Positions 8,449 to 18,154 of a DNA stretch of 64,000 nt are shown one piece after another. This DNA comes from Candidatus Kuenenia stuttgartensis (GTDB lineage: Bacteria; Planctomycetota; UBA11346): the NCBI GenBank assembly GCA_945876185.1, contig CAMCMZ010000007.1, positions 26,880 through 90,879 on the forward strand, given 5' to 3'. The position numbers and the translations under genes are program-made. Under the pieces are notes generated by a model, which worked only from the letters and a program-made list of their open reading frames with translations, was not told the origin of the DNA and did no database searches. Position 1 is the stretch's first letter; each line of letters starts with the position of its first letter.

Positions 8449-9509
8449 CCGGTTATCCGGCGGCGGACGACGACGCCGCGATCGTCAAGAACGAGGTCAA
8501 GGTTCTCAAGCGGCTGGACGAGCGTTACCGCGAGGTGTCCTTCACGGTCGGCCGTCGGCACCGCACCTCGTGGCAGCTGGATGACTACCTGCGCGTGTTC
8601 TGCCCGCGTTATCCCAAGGAACTCATCGCGCGCTGGTGCGCCGAAGGCCGCCTGACCGTCGACGAGGTTGCGGCCACGGCGGCGCAGATCGTCGCCGGCG
8701 GCCAGCGCGTGCGGCTGCTCGCGCCGCTGCCCAAACCCGATCCGACCTACATCGTGCCGCCGCTTGAGATCCTGCACCACGACGACGACTGCATCGCCGC
8801 CAACAAGCCGGTGGCGCAGCTCGCGCATCCCGCCGGCAAGATCATGACCGGGACGCTGCTCAACCTGCTCGCTGACTGGGTCGCGGCGCGCGGCGGCGCC
8901 CCAGATCAGGTGCGGCTGGTCAACCGCATCGACCGCGACACCAGCGGGATCTGCCTTGCATCACGAACGCTGGAGGCGCACATCGCGCTCGCCACCGCGC
9001 TGGCGGAACGGCGTGCGGTGAAGGAATACCTCGCGATATGCCACGGCGTCCCGGCCGCGCTGACGGGCGAGTGGACCGAACCCCTGGGCGAGGATCCACG
9101 TGGCAGCGTGGCGCGGGTGGTGCGCGACGACGGCCAGCCGTGTCGAACGGAATACCGCGTGGTCGCAGTCGCGCCGACGGTGGAAACCGGAAAGGCGCCG
9201 CGCTTCGCCCTCCTGCGCCTGGTCCTGCACACCGGGCGGCAGCACCAGATCCGCGTCCACTGCGCCCACCATGGCCATCCGCTTGTCGGCGATTGGGTTT
9301 ACGGCCAACCGTGCGCCGAACTGCCCGGCCAAGCGCTGCACAGCGCGCTGCTGACCATCCCGCATCCACGCGGCGGCGAATTGGCGATCACCGCGCCGAT
9401 GACCTCGGCGTTGGAAAAAATCTGGCAGAACCTGCTGGACGGCGGCGCGCCGACGCCGGTGCCGCTGAATGCGGAACAGCGCTCGCGGATGAAATTACCG
9501 CCGGCATAG
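8445..9509 (+). CDS. RluA-family pseudouridine synthase
   Basis: Converts uridine to pseudouridine in rRNA or tRNA. 354 residues with an S4-like RNA-binding segment (WQLDDYLRVF...LIARWCAEGRLTVD) and the catalytic domain: DDCIAANKPVAQLAHP, catalytic LVNRIDRDTSGICLASRT (the family's HRLDxxTSG, here beginning with Asn), YLAICHG, RLVLHTGRQHQIRVHCAHHG and LVGDWVYG. Starts inside the glgB stop (ATGA), so translation is probably coupled although no functional link is evident. Target base cannot be told from sequence. Confidence 0.92.
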   Translation: MTGYPAADDDAAIVKNEVKVLKRLDERYREVSFTVGRRHRTSWQLDDYLRVFCPRYPKELIARWCAEGRLTVDEVAATAAQIVAGGQRVRLLAPLPKPDPTYIVPPLEILHHDDDCIAANKPVAQLAHPAGKIMTGTLLNLLADWVAARGGAPDQVRLVNRIDRDTSGICLASRTLEAHIALATALAERRAVKEYLAICHGVPAALTGEWTEPLGEDPRGSVARVVRDDGQPCRTEYRVVAVAPTVETGKAPRFALLRLVLHTGRQHQIRVHCAHHGHPLVGDWVYGQPCAELPGQALHSALLTIPHPRGGELAITAPMTSALEKIWQNLLDGGAPTPVPLNAEQRSRMKLPPA

Positions 9510-9514
9510 CTATC

Positions 9515-9664
9515 TGGGAGCGCGCCGCTCCGCGGCGGTTCGAACCCTGGGAGTGCGCCGCTCCGCGGCGCTCAGCAAGTTTTTTTCGCTGGCCGCCAAC
9601 CATGGGCGTGCCCTCCGTTCCAATGACCTTTCCCCCAGGCGCCGCGGAGCGGCGCGCTCCCAGG
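9515..9664. repeat. Palindromic repeat family B, cluster 1
   Basis: GGGAGCGCGCCGCTCCGCGG at about 9517, GGGAGTGCGCCGCTCCGCGG at about 9549, and the inverse CGCCGCGGAGCGGCGCGCTC ending near 9660. They lie between the pseudouridine synthase and the ABC permease; the frame of the permease is open through them but they are unlikely to be coding. Related copies at 14827-15094. Confidence 0.85.
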
Positions 9665-9708
9665 CGGTCCAGGATTGGCTGGCGCGCAGCGGCCCTAGCC
9701 TGCACCGC

Positions 9709-10524
9709 GTGCTGCGCGCCCTCAAACTGGCCTGGCTGATGTTCACCGTCGTGCTCAAGCGCCGGCTGGCCTATCGCGGCGACCTGCTCATCCAGGCGCT
9801 GGACGAACTGCTGCGCGGGCTGGTCGCCTTCGCGCTCCTGCAGGTCTACGTCAGCAAGTCGCAGGATCTGGCCGGCTGGAACCGCGATCAGCTCCTGTTC
9901 GTGCTTGGCTTTTCCCTGGTGCCGATCTCGTTTTTCCACTGCCTGTGCGGCAATCTCTACCAGTTGTCCAGCCGCTACATCATCAATGGCGAACTCGACC
10001 GCATCCTGCTCCGGCCGTATCCGAGCTACCTCCAGATCTGCTTCGACCGCCTGGCGATCGAGGACCTGTCGGGCGCGGTCTTTGGTTTCACCCTGATGGC
10101 AATCGCGGCGGCGCGCCTGCCCGGCTTCGACTGGTCGCCGCTCAACCTCGGCCTGCTCGCGTTGATGCTGGCGTCAGCCTTCGGCGTGGTGGTGGCGGTG
10201 TTCATGGCCTTTGCCTCGACCGGGTTCTGGTTCGAGGACCGCGTCGGCATGGTGCCGCCGGTCTACAACCTGATGGAGTTCGGCCGCTGGCCGGTCGACA
10301 TCTACCACCGCCTGGTGCGCCTGCTGATCACCTGCGCCATCCCGTTCGGCTTCGTTGCGTTCTTCCCGGCCAGCCTGTTCGTGGGTGGGCGGGCAGGCGA
10401 CGTGGCCAGCCCCTGGTGGCAGCACCCTGGCGTCTGGACCCCGGTGGTTGCCGCAGTCGCGCTGGTGGTGGCCATGTCGTTGTGGCGGCTGGGCATACGC
10501 CGCTACAACTCGGCCGGCAACTGA
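9709..10524 (+). CDS. ABC-2 type membrane permease (DUF990-like)
   Basis: Integral membrane protein of about 271 residues with six or so hydrophobic segments, starting at GTG 9709 (MLRALKLAWLMFTVVLKRRL). Upstream codons run through repeat B and are rejected as coding. Typical of ABC2_membrane_6/DUF990: early YRGDLLIQALDELLRG, a YIINGELDRILLRP loop, and a Pro/Trp-rich PPVYNLMEFGRWPVDIYHR before the last segments. These permeases normally work with an ATP-binding subunit and a second permease, but neither is next to it. Substrate unknown. Confidence 0.8.
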   Translation: MLRALKLAWLMFTVVLKRRLAYRGDLLIQALDELLRGLVAFALLQVYVSKSQDLAGWNRDQLLFVLGFSLVPISFFHCLCGNLYQLSSRYIINGELDRILLRPYPSYLQICFDRLAIEDLSGAVFGFTLMAIAAARLPGFDWSPLNLGLLALMLASAFGVVVAVFMAFASTGFWFEDRVGMVPPVYNLMEFGRWPVDIYHRLVRLLITCAIPFGFVAFFPASLFVGGRAGDVASPWWQHPGVWTPVVAAVALVVAMSLWRLGIRRYNSAGN

Positions 10525-10608
10525 GCCTGAACCTTGCGCTGCGACCTGCGTTGACCCTCGTTTGACCCGCCGACCGAATCTGCCGACCCGCCGGACAAGG
10601 ACATCCCT

Positions 10609-12252
10609 ATGCCGCAAACTCCTGCCCCAAACCCCGCCGGAAATCCCGCTCGGCCCACCAAGCCCCCGAAGATGCAGAAGAAGGGCGGCTTCACCTGGCT
10701 AGTCCTGTCCGTCGTCATCCTGGGCCTGGCCGTGCTGTTCATCTTCGCCGGCGACAAACTGCGAGCCGCATTCGGCCTGGGCAGTCCACAAGGCGATGAG
10801 GGCCCCGATCCCAAGGCGATCGCCGGCATCAAGATCAGTGAAGGCGCCGGTCGCACCGGCGCCGGTGCGACGGTGACCTTCGAGCCGCGCGCCACCGGTA
10901 CCGCCGAGGCGAAGACGACCGAGCCGGTCAAGGTCGCTTCCACGCCCACGATCACGCAGGCGGCCAAGAGCTTCAAGGACGAGGCGAAGGGCACTGAGTT
11001 TCTCGCCCAGGCGGAAAAGGCCCTGGCCGCGATGCAATGGGACGTCGCCGCCAGCCAGGCCCGCCGACTCGAAGGGCTCGACGTGCCGCCGCGCTTGAAG
11101 TCCCGCGCCTACGACATCACCGAACGCGCGCCGCAGATCTCCGAACTCTTCAAGCGCCTGGGCGATCGTGACGAACTGACTCGTGGCTGGGACACCCATC
11201 CCGGCCTGGTCGCGCTCTCGGGCCTGGGTGGCGCGTCCGGCAGATCGCTTGCCGTGCCGCTCGCTGACGGCTCGAACAACGAAGGCGTGGCCGACGATCC
11301 GCTCGGATTCATCGCGTCGAAGCGCAGCATCGGCGAGGTGTCGTTCCTTCTTCAGGCCAAGAACCAGTTCATCCCCGGCACCCTGGCCGACGACAAGATC
11401 GGCACGGTCGAGAAGGTCGATGTGCGGAAGATCATCGCCGAGCGCACCCAGGAACTCGCCGGCATGGCCGACCGCATCCGCAACAGCGAGCGCGCTGCTG
11501 ATAGCTTGGCCTGGTACGACGCAGGCAAGTACGCCTTCCGCAACCGCGTCGACGGCCGCGTCGGCGAACTGCTGGAGCGCACCGTCGCGCTCGACCCGAA
11601 AATCGCCGGCAAGATCCGCGAGATCCGGGCCGAGACGATCATCGCCATCGTCAAGATCCACCGCAACACCGGCAACAAGACCGCCGAGGCGGGTTGGACG
11701 GTCTCGCTGAAACGCCACTTCACCGACACGACAGCCTTCAAGGAATTCGACGCCTGGGTGAAGGGCGAGAAGGACCGCCAGATCCAGTTGGCCAAGGAAT
11801 TGGAGGAAAAGCGGCGGCGTGAGGAGGACGAACGCATTGAATACCTCCGCAATGAAGCCGAAAGGAAGTCGAAGCAAGGCGACGAGGAAGCCGCCGCTGC
11901 GGCCCGAAATGCAGTCACCATCGCGATGAAGGATGCCGCTCCCGAACCAGCCACGTCCGAACCAACTACGGCAACGACGACGGTCGCAGGTCCGGCCCTT
12001 GCCGCGCTCACCGAAGACGAGAAGACCGCTGACACCCTCAAGGCCGCCGCCGAGACCGAACTCGGCAAGCTCGTCGACATGCCGCCCACCGCCGAACGCT
12101 CGCGCCGCTACCACGCCCTCGTTCCCAGCGTGACCAAGGCCAAAGGCATCTACGACCGCCTGATCCGGGCCCACAAGGCCAGCCCCGACGCCGAACTCAA
12201 ACTGGTCGAGATCAGCAAGCTGCTGTTCATGATCAAGAAGTCGCCGATGTAA
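10609..12252 (+). CDS. Unrecognised single-pass membrane protein with coiled coil
   Basis: 547 residues. A 25-residue Pro-rich cytoplasmic start, one membrane anchor at about residues 28-46 (FTWLVLSVVILGLAVLFIFA), then a large soluble part. Residues ~250-385 look helical (DKIGTVEKVDVRKIIAERT). A highly charged coiled coil follows (AKELEEKRRREEDERIEYL), then an Ala/Thr-rich linker and a helical end. No enzyme motif is visible. A good ribosome binding site, AAGGA, lies about eight bases before ATG. I do not recognise the family; a scaffold or envelope role would be a guess. Confidence 0.75.
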   Translation: MPQTPAPNPAGNPARPTKPPKMQKKGGFTWLVLSVVILGLAVLFIFAGDKLRAAFGLGSPQGDEGPDPKAIAGIKISEGAGRTGAGATVTFEPRATGTAEAKTTEPVKVASTPTITQAAKSFKDEAKGTEFLAQAEKALAAMQWDVAASQARRLEGLDVPPRLKSRAYDITERAPQISELFKRLGDRDELTRGWDTHPGLVALSGLGGASGRSLAVPLADGSNNEGVADDPLGFIASKRSIGEVSFLLQAKNQFIPGTLADDKIGTVEKVDVRKIIAERTQELAGMADRIRNSERAADSLAWYDAGKYAFRNRVDGRVGELLERTVALDPKIAGKIREIRAETIIAIVKIHRNTGNKTAEAGWTVSLKRHFTDTTAFKEFDAWVKGEKDRQIQLAKELEEKRRREEDERIEYLRNEAERKSKQGDEEAAAAARNAVTIAMKDAAPEPATSEPTTATTTVAGPALAALTEDEKTADTLKAAAETELGKLVDMPPTAERSRRYHALVPSVTKAKGIYDRLIRAHKASPDAELKLVEISKLLFMIKKSPM

Positions 12253-12278
12253 CTGCCGATCCCGGGACTGGCGCGTCC

Positions 12279-12833
12279 TTGGGGTTGACCGAGCATGTCC
12301 GCGTGAACCTGGAACGGCTGCTGCAACTGGGCTACAGCGCTGAACGCGCGGCCGCGTTCGCCTACCGCGGCCATGCGCGGTCGCTGAAGGACCCAGAGGA
12401 AAAAACCCACATTGCCCGGATCGAGGCCGAGGAATGGGAGCATCGCGACAACCTGCTGCGCATGCTGAACCGATTGCACCTGCGCCCGTCACGTTGGCTG
12501 GAATGGAAATACGCATGCATCGGTCGACTGATCTCCGCCTCCTGCCATATCATCGGCTATTTCGCCCCGATGTACTTCGCCGGCCGGCTGGAAAGCGGCA
12601 ACGTCAACGAATACCTGCACATGATCGAACTTGCGCGCGGCACCGCGATCGCGGACGAGATCCCGTGCCTGCTGGAGATGGCGCGGGTCGAGAAGCAGCA
12701 CGAACTGTATTTCCTCGCCCGCATCGAAGCCCATTGGCTGCTGCCTTGGTTCAGGCCGTGGTTCCGTTGGGGGCCAGGGGTCAGCTTCAATCCGATGAGC
12801 GCTGGCGAAGCTGAGGAGCCTTCGACTGTCTAG
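12279..12833 (+). CDS. Ferritin-like diiron protein (COQ7-type fold)
   Basis: 184 residues, all-helical. Two helix pairs carry the ligands expected of a ferritin-like diiron carboxylate site: EAEEWEHR (ExxH) near residue 50 and EMARVEKQHE (ExxH) near residue 135, each preceded by candidate Glu residues (SAERAAAFAYRGHARS; TAIADEIPCL). Best resemblance is to demethoxyubiquinone hydroxylase-like proteins, but a quinone substrate is not shown; the host seems to make menaquinone. Start is uncertain: TTG 12279 or 12285, or GTG 12303. It begins 26 bases after the preceding gene. Confidence 0.7.
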   Translation: MGLTEHVRVNLERLLQLGYSAERAAAFAYRGHARSLKDPEEKTHIARIEAEEWEHRDNLLRMLNRLHLRPSRWLEWKYACIGRLISASCHIIGYFAPMYFAGRLESGNVNEYLHMIELARGTAIADEIPCLLEMARVEKQHELYFLARIEAHWLLPWFRPWFRWGPGVSFNPMSAGEAEEPSTV

Positions 12834-12867
12834 AACAAGATCGCCGAACCGTCTCCGCCGCTGAACT

Positions 12868-13116
12868 TTATCCGAAGGAAATAGCCAGATGACCCGCCAT
12901 CTGATCCAACATCATCATAGGTAAGAAGATGGCTTGAAGAAACGCCGGTGATGGATGTATGGCAAAACTCACTCCCCAGTGAATGCCATGGGGGTCGAAT
13001 ATCCCTGAAACGAAATGTCCCGTCGCCGTGTAGTTGATCCACACCGCATACGAGACGACATAGAGTGCGAGCAGGATCCCGACGACACTTCCAAAGATCA
13101 CCACATCTCGACGCAT
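12868..13116 (-). CDS. Small hypothetical membrane protein
   Basis: 82 residues with two hydrophobic stretches, about residues 6-26 (VIFGSVVGILLALYVVSYAV) and 58-72 (AFLQAIFLPMMML), separated by a His/Gly-containing loop. Starts five bases after the menD stop and is probably translated from the same message. Base composition is visibly less GC-rich than menD. No family recognised. The frame is also open far into menD in the other register, but only this part is credible. Confidence 0.6.
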   Translation of the reverse strand: MRRDVVIFGSVVGILLALYVVSYAVWINYTATGHFVSGIFDPHGIHWGVSFAIHPSPAFLQAIFLPMMMLDQMAGHLAISFG

Positions 13117-13121
13117 GGAAT

Positions 13122-14783
13122 TCAGCCCATACCTGCCATTGCCCGAACCAACGCTCGATGCCGCTCGACCGTGTCGGTCGCTGAGCGCAGATCGCACTCG
13201 ATCAGCCGCCATCCCGCTTGATCCACGGAGGCGGCGGCAAGGGCGGCGTTCAATCCGGCGCGATCCGCCACACGGTGATAGGTCAGGCCGAATTGCGCTG
13301 CGACGTTGGTGAAATCCAGGCCATGCGCGGTCCGCACCCACTGCTGGTAGCCGGGTTCGCTGGCCACCGGCAGGTAGTCGAAGATGCCGCCACCGCCGTT
13401 GTTGAGGACGATGATCGCGCCCGGTCCCTTCACCTTCGCCAGTCCAGCCAGGGCGGGCAGGTCGTGCAGCAGCGCGAGATCGCCGGTGAGCAACCACGTC
13501 GGGCCGGGCGCCCCGGTGCTGGCCAGGCCGATGAGCGTGCCGACCTGGCCGTCGATGCCGTTGACGCCTCGGTTGGCGAAAAGCTGGAAATCCTTGGGGC
13601 GCGGGCCGCAATGCAGGTTGGCGTGGCGCACCGCCATGCTGTTGGCGACCAGCAGCCGGCGCGGGGCGGGATGGCGGCAGATCAGATGAGCGGCGAGCGG
13701 TTCGCTCCACGGGCTGTCGGCCATGGCGGCAACCAAGGCCTGGTTGGCATGGGAATCAGCAGATTGCCAAGCGGAAATCCAGGCCGCGTCGACGCCATGG
13801 GATTGCGGCAACCTTCGGCTGGAATTCAGCACTGTACCCGCTCGCGCCAACCAGTCGCGGTTGCGGCCGTCGGGTTCGTCGCTGATCCAGGTCGCTTCAG
13901 CGCGATCGAGCCACTCGTACACCGCGCGGCTCAGCGGCACGTCGCCGCATTGAATGATGGTGTCCGGCCGTTCGCGCCCGAGCGGACCGGACACCAGCGC
14001 ATCCGCATGGCAGATGAGCCGCGGCACATCGTCGCGGCGCAGGCCGCTGATCGCGTCCGCGAGCACGGGATAGCCGGTCATCTCGGCCAGATGCAGGACG
14101 CGGTCAGCCACCGCGCCGTGGCCGGCAGTGATCAGGCCGCGTCGGCCCAGAACCGGCGCGCTGACGCCAAGTCGGGTGAACGGCGCCGGTTCGCCTGGTT
14201 TTTTCCGGCCATTCACCGCTGAATCCGACATTCCTTCCGGCACCGTCCAGGATCCGGTCGGCACCAGGGGATCGCGCAACGGCACGTTGATCACGGCCGG
14301 GCCGGATCCTTGGGCAAGTCGGCTGACCTGGGATCGTAGCGCGCGCAGGGCGCGGTCGCTGGCGACGGGTTCGCCGAGGTCGCATTCGCGCCCGACCAGA
14401 CCGCGCAGCACCTGGACCTGCGGCATGGTTTGCGGTGCACCGCAGCCGTGCAGTTCCCACGGACGGTCGGCGACGACGACGATCAACGGCAGGTGCGCGC
14501 CCTGAGCCTCGGCCAGGGCGGGAGCGCAGTTGGCCAGCGCGGAGCCGGAGGTGACGCAGACCAGCGTCGGGGCTCCGATCAGGCGGGTCGCACCGAGCGC
14601 GATGAACGCGCCGCTGCGCTCGTCAACGTGGCTGACCGCATCGTCGCCAAAGGCGGCGGCGAGGGCAAACAGCAGCGGGCTGTTGCGGCTGCCGGGGCAG
14701 AGCACCGCCCGGCAAACCCCGCTGCGGCGCAGTTCCTCCGCCAGCGCACGACACCACAGGCCATTGAGATCGCGATCGGTCAC
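13122..14783 (-). CDS. menD: 2-succinyl-5-enolpyruvyl-6-hydroxy-3-cyclohexene-1-carboxylate synthase
   Basis: ThDP-dependent enzyme of menaquinone synthesis that joins 2-oxoglutarate to isochorismate. About 553 residues. Features: VLCPGSRNSPLLFALAA near the start, SHVDERSGAFIALG, VTSGSALANCAPALAEA, ADRPWELHGCGAPQTM, and the ThDP/Mg region LLTGDLALLHDLPAL followed by VLNNGGGGIFDYLP. GTG 14783 is preferred; codons further upstream translate repeat B. No other men gene lies in the window. Confidence 0.93.
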   Translation of the reverse strand: MTDRDLNGLWCRALAEELRRSGVCRAVLCPGSRNSPLLFALAAAFGDDAVSHVDERSGAFIALGATRLIGAPTLVCVTSGSALANCAPALAEAQGAHLPLIVVVADRPWELHGCGAPQTMPQVQVLRGLVGRECDLGEPVASDRALRALRSQVSRLAQGSGPAVINVPLRDPLVPTGSWTVPEGMSDSAVNGRKKPGEPAPFTRLGVSAPVLGRRGLITAGHGAVADRVLHLAEMTGYPVLADAISGLRRDDVPRLICHADALVSGPLGRERPDTIIQCGDVPLSRAVYEWLDRAEATWISDEPDGRNRDWLARAGTVLNSSRRLPQSHGVDAAWISAWQSADSHANQALVAAMADSPWSEPLAAHLICRHPAPRRLLVANSMAVRHANLHCGPRPKDFQLFANRGVNGIDGQVGTLIGLASTGAPGPTWLLTGDLALLHDLPALAGLAKVKGPGAIIVLNNGGGGIFDYLPVASEPGYQQWVRTAHGLDFTNVAAQFGLTYHRVADRAGLNAALAAASVDQAGWRLIECDLRSATDTVERHRALVRAMAGMG

Positions 14784-14826
14784 CCCCGCATCACACCGGC
14801 GGCGGCGCCAGGGGGAAGAGGTCAGC

Positions 14827-15094
14827 CTGGGAGCGCGCCGCTCCGTCGCGAGGTCGAACACCGCGGAGCGGCGCGCTGGGGTTTGGCCATTTGTCTAGGT
14901 TGGTCCGACGATCCAGCCAAGGCTGACCATGATTTCGCTGCAATTCCATGGTCATTCCGGCCTTGGCAGAATCGTCGCGTGACCAGCGGCCGGTTGCAAA
15001 CCGGCGGTCCCAGGCGCAAGCGTTTTACCATCATTTTCGTAACATTGGGGCCGAATGGCCAAACCCTAGAGCGCCGCGGAGCGGCGCGCTCCCA
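14827..15094. repeat. Intergenic repeats (families B and C) between menD and the mannosidase
   Basis: The ~340 bases from 14784 to 15126 hold no gene. Family B hairpins: GAGCGCGCCGCTCCGTCGCG near 14830, CCGCGGAGCGGCGCGCTGGG near 14861, GCGCCGCGGAGCGGCGCGCT near 15071. One family C element at 14987-15024 (CGGCCGGTTGCAAACCGGCG then GTCCCAGGCGCAAGCG). These are the 5' region of menD and the 3' end of the mannosidase gene, so they could also terminate or stabilise transcripts. Confidence 0.8.
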
Positions 15095-15126
15095 GGGGCG
15101 TTCTTGGATTCATCCACGCCAAGGAA

Positions 15127-18045
15127 TCACCGCCGGAGTCGGACCCGCACCGAGGCGATCGCCCACGCGCCGATGGCGAGGGTGAAACCATCGCCATCGA
15201 TCGCGGTCGTCACACCGGCCAGCGGCCGTTCCAGCAGATCGACCGGAACCGCCGCAGCGATCGCGCCCCACGCGGCGGCATCGAGGTGGATGCGGGCAGT
15301 TGCCGACATGCCGACGAGTTCCTGCAGGCGGATGATCACCCCATCGCCGTCCTCGGCCGGCTTGAGCTGGGTCACCACGACATGGGCCGGCGTGCAGGCC
15401 GTGACGGTCGGGCTGGTGCCGGGCAGACGGCCGGCATGGGCGTCGGTGACCGCCCAGCGCAGGGCGTGGTTGGCTTCGACGCCCAGGCGGTGCGGAAGTT
15501 CAGGCGCGAGTTTCGTTCCGACCTGGACGAGGAAGTTCCAGGCGTGGTCGCCGATCTCGGGCAGCGGATCCGGATCCCAGGTCGCACGCAGCAGGTGGAC
15601 CACCAAGGCATCGGCGTCGAGGGCGTAGTTGGAAATGCCATCGTTGGCCAGCACGGCACCGCCGTCGCGCCCACGCACCGCGACCCGGCGCAGAGTGGGC
15701 AAGGTGCGGCCCTTGGGCTCGTGGTGTTCCAGTGATCCGAAAGGGATCTCGGCGGTGGCGAGTTGGGCGGATCCGTCGTCCGACAGAGCGAGCGGAAAAC
15801 GCAGCGATAGGCGCGGGGTACCGATCTCTGCTGACCCGCGTTCAACCCAGCGCGTCTCGACCTTCAGCCGCAGGCGGTCCTCGCCGCCGGCCAGGGTCCA
15901 GGTCAGGGTGATGCGGCTGTCGCCATGGCGGAAGACGGCCTGGATCACCGCGAGATAGGGTCCGTGCTGGAGGATCTCGATCTTGTCGCAGCAGAGCGCC
16001 ACCGTTTCACGAGTGTCATGGATCACCCACGCCGAAGCCAGGGCGGGCCGTTCGATGGTGATAACCGGCAGGCCCAGGCAGGCGCCGGCGGGGACGAACT
16101 CGCGCCCGCTCGCGCGTTCGACCAGGCTCGCGATGCCACCGCGCACGGTGTCGAAACGCACGGTGAGGTGTTCGTTGGTGAAACCCAATCGCCCGCCGGG
16201 CGACGCCATCTTGCCCTGGCTCTCCAACTGCCCTTCGACATCGCACACCGTGCCAACCGTACCCGGTCCGGCAGCGGCCTTCGCTGCCGTGGGCGCGGCG
16301 GGATCAACGACCAGGGCATAGGCGGTCCAGCCGCCGGCGGCAACCCGTGCCGGCACGGCAAGATCGGTCCACGAATGCGCCCACCAGCGGCCGGTGCCGA
16401 GCACCTGGGCGCGCACGGTGTTGCCCTGGGCATCGCGGACGGCGAAGGCATGCGGCGGCGGCACCGGTTGGGCGCGATCGATGTTGCCTTCCCAGGCGCG
16501 CACGGTGATGACCTCGTGGCGATCCCAGGCGCTGGGATTGGCGACCACGATGGCGAGCGGCCAGCCGTCGACCGCCTGCGCCACGCTCGCGTTGCCGACG
16601 ACGAATCCGGCCCCGGCGCCCAGGTTCAGGCGGGCCAAGTTGGGAATGCGGTTCACACTGGCGGTGCTGGCGCTGGGCGAAGGTTGACCGGCCCAGGACG
16701 TGTCGACCGCCTGGGCGAGGGCGCGCAGGGCGGTGGACTGCACGCTTTGCGCCTCGGCCAACACGCGCTGGGTCATGCCCACGGTGTAGGCCTTCGAGTC
16801 AGCGGTGTTCGATCCCGGCAGGATGTCGTGGAAATGGGTGAGCAACGCGTCGCGCCAGGCGGTGGCCAGACGCGCACGCGGCGGCTGCACGCCACAGGTG
16901 GCGAAGGCCAGGGCGCCGGCGCCATCGGCATCGGCCAGCGCGTTCTCGCCCTGACGGTTGGCGCGCTTGACCGCCGACTGCGAGATCAGGCAGCCGGTCA
17001 ATTCGAAGTTGAGTTCGCGTTTCCAGGTCGGCAGGCGGTCGCCGAGTTTTTCCAGTTCACTGAAGAAGGCGCCCGCGGTCGAGAATTCCCAGCGCGGCCA
17101 CACCGGCCAGGCATCCATGTCGAGGATGCGTTCGATGTGCCGCCGGGTCGGGCCGCCGCCGTGGTCACCGACACCGTAGACCATCATCCAGGTGCGCGCG
17201 CCGGTGGCGCGGGCGAAGGTCGTCACCGCCTTGATCTGGTCCGGGGTGCAGAGGTTCATGTAGTCGCCGAGTTCGCGCAGGACCAACACCCGCGAACCAT
17301 CAGCGGCCTGCCACCAGAAGGCTGGCGGGCGATCGGTCCCGCCACTGCGCTGCAGATAATAGTATTTCACCCCGGCGCGGGCATCAATCGCGGGAATGCT
17401 CGCCGCATGGCCGAACGAATCCGGCACCCAATCGACCGGCACGTCCTCAGGGGTCAGGCCAAGGTGTTCCTGCATCCAGGCGCGGGTGGTCAGCAACTGC
17501 CGCGCGATCGCCTCGCCGCCGGCGGTGTTGCGCTCGCCCTCGACCCAATGGCTGGCGGTGACCTCCCAGCGGCCGTCGCGGGTGCGCGCCGCGACCTCGG
17601 CAAACAGCTCGGGATCGTAATGGCGCAGGACCTCGTAGAGCACGCCCTGCGACTGGCTGAAGCGGAATCCCGGATATTCGCGCATCAGGCGCAGTACGGT
17701 GCGGGTGGTGTCGAGCATTGTGCCGACCGTTTCCTGCCACGGCCACTGCCAGTTGATATCGAGGTGCGCGTGGCCGACGCAGTGGACGCGGTACGACCGC
17801 GCCACTGCCGCCGCCGGGGCGAGCACGGCTTCGGCCTCGGCCAGGGCGGCCTCCACCGATTGGCCCGCCTCGACCGAAGCCGCGAACCCGCGTTCGGCTG
17901 CATCCGCCAGCGCCGGCCAGCCAGTGCCCTCGGCCAGATGCAAGGTGGCGAGGTCGCGCACGAATCCGGCCTGCGCCCGCAGGCGTTCGGCGTAATGCTG
18001 CTCGCGGATCTGGCGGCGGACGATGGCGGCGGCGGGCGTGGTCAT
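15127..18045 (-). CDS. Alpha-mannosidase, glycoside hydrolase family 38
   Basis: Zinc-dependent exo-acting enzyme that releases alpha-mannose from glycans. About 972 residues. Catalytic domain: zinc ligands in VGHAHLDINWQWPWQE, nucleophile region DWVPDSFGHAASIPA, YYYLQRSGGTDRPPAFWW, MVYGVGDHGGGPTRRHI and zinc His in LLTHFHDILPGSNTAD, followed by a long beta-rich C-terminal half (RLSLRFPLAL, FNFLVQV-type strands). No signal peptide, so probably cytoplasmic and acting on imported oligosaccharides. Start ATG 18045 is backed by AAGGA six bases upstream; the longer frame back to 18441 overlaps tyrS and is rejected. Confidence 0.93.
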   Translation of the reverse strand: MTTPAAAIVRRQIREQHYAERLRAQAGFVRDLATLHLAEGTGWPALADAAERGFAASVEAGQSVEAALAEAEAVLAPAAAVARSYRVHCVGHAHLDINWQWPWQETVGTMLDTTRTVLRLMREYPGFRFSQSQGVLYEVLRHYDPELFAEVAARTRDGRWEVTASHWVEGERNTAGGEAIARQLLTTRAWMQEHLGLTPEDVPVDWVPDSFGHAASIPAIDARAGVKYYYLQRSGGTDRPPAFWWQAADGSRVLVLRELGDYMNLCTPDQIKAVTTFARATGARTWMMVYGVGDHGGGPTRRHIERILDMDAWPVWPRWEFSTAGAFFSELEKLGDRLPTWKRELNFELTGCLISQSAVKRANRQGENALADADGAGALAFATCGVQPPRARLATAWRDALLTHFHDILPGSNTADSKAYTVGMTQRVLAEAQSVQSTALRALAQAVDTSWAGQPSPSASTASVNRIPNLARLNLGAGAGFVVGNASVAQAVDGWPLAIVVANPSAWDRHEVITVRAWEGNIDRAQPVPPPHAFAVRDAQGNTVRAQVLGTGRWWAHSWTDLAVPARVAAGGWTAYALVVDPAAPTAAKAAAGPGTVGTVCDVEGQLESQGKMASPGGRLGFTNEHLTVRFDTVRGGIASLVERASGREFVPAGACLGLPVITIERPALASAWVIHDTRETVALCCDKIEILQHGPYLAVIQAVFRHGDSRITLTWTLAGGEDRLRLKVETRWVERGSAEIGTPRLSLRFPLALSDDGSAQLATAEIPFGSLEHHEPKGRTLPTLRRVAVRGRDGGAVLANDGISNYALDADALVVHLLRATWDPDPLPEIGDHAWNFLVQVGTKLAPELPHRLGVEANHALRWAVTDAHAGRLPGTSPTVTACTPAHVVVTQLKPAEDGDGVIIRLQELVGMSATARIHLDAAAWGAIAAAVPVDLLERPLAGVTTAIDGDGFTLAIGAWAIASVRVRLRR

Positions 18046-18154
18046 GGGGCGTCCTTGTCCCGGCAGCGTAGTTGCGTGCCGATCGACGCCAGATGCGGGA
18101 TGCGACGGGTCATCCCACCTTGCCCCGCCCGGGTCGCACCTAGCCTGACCGGCC

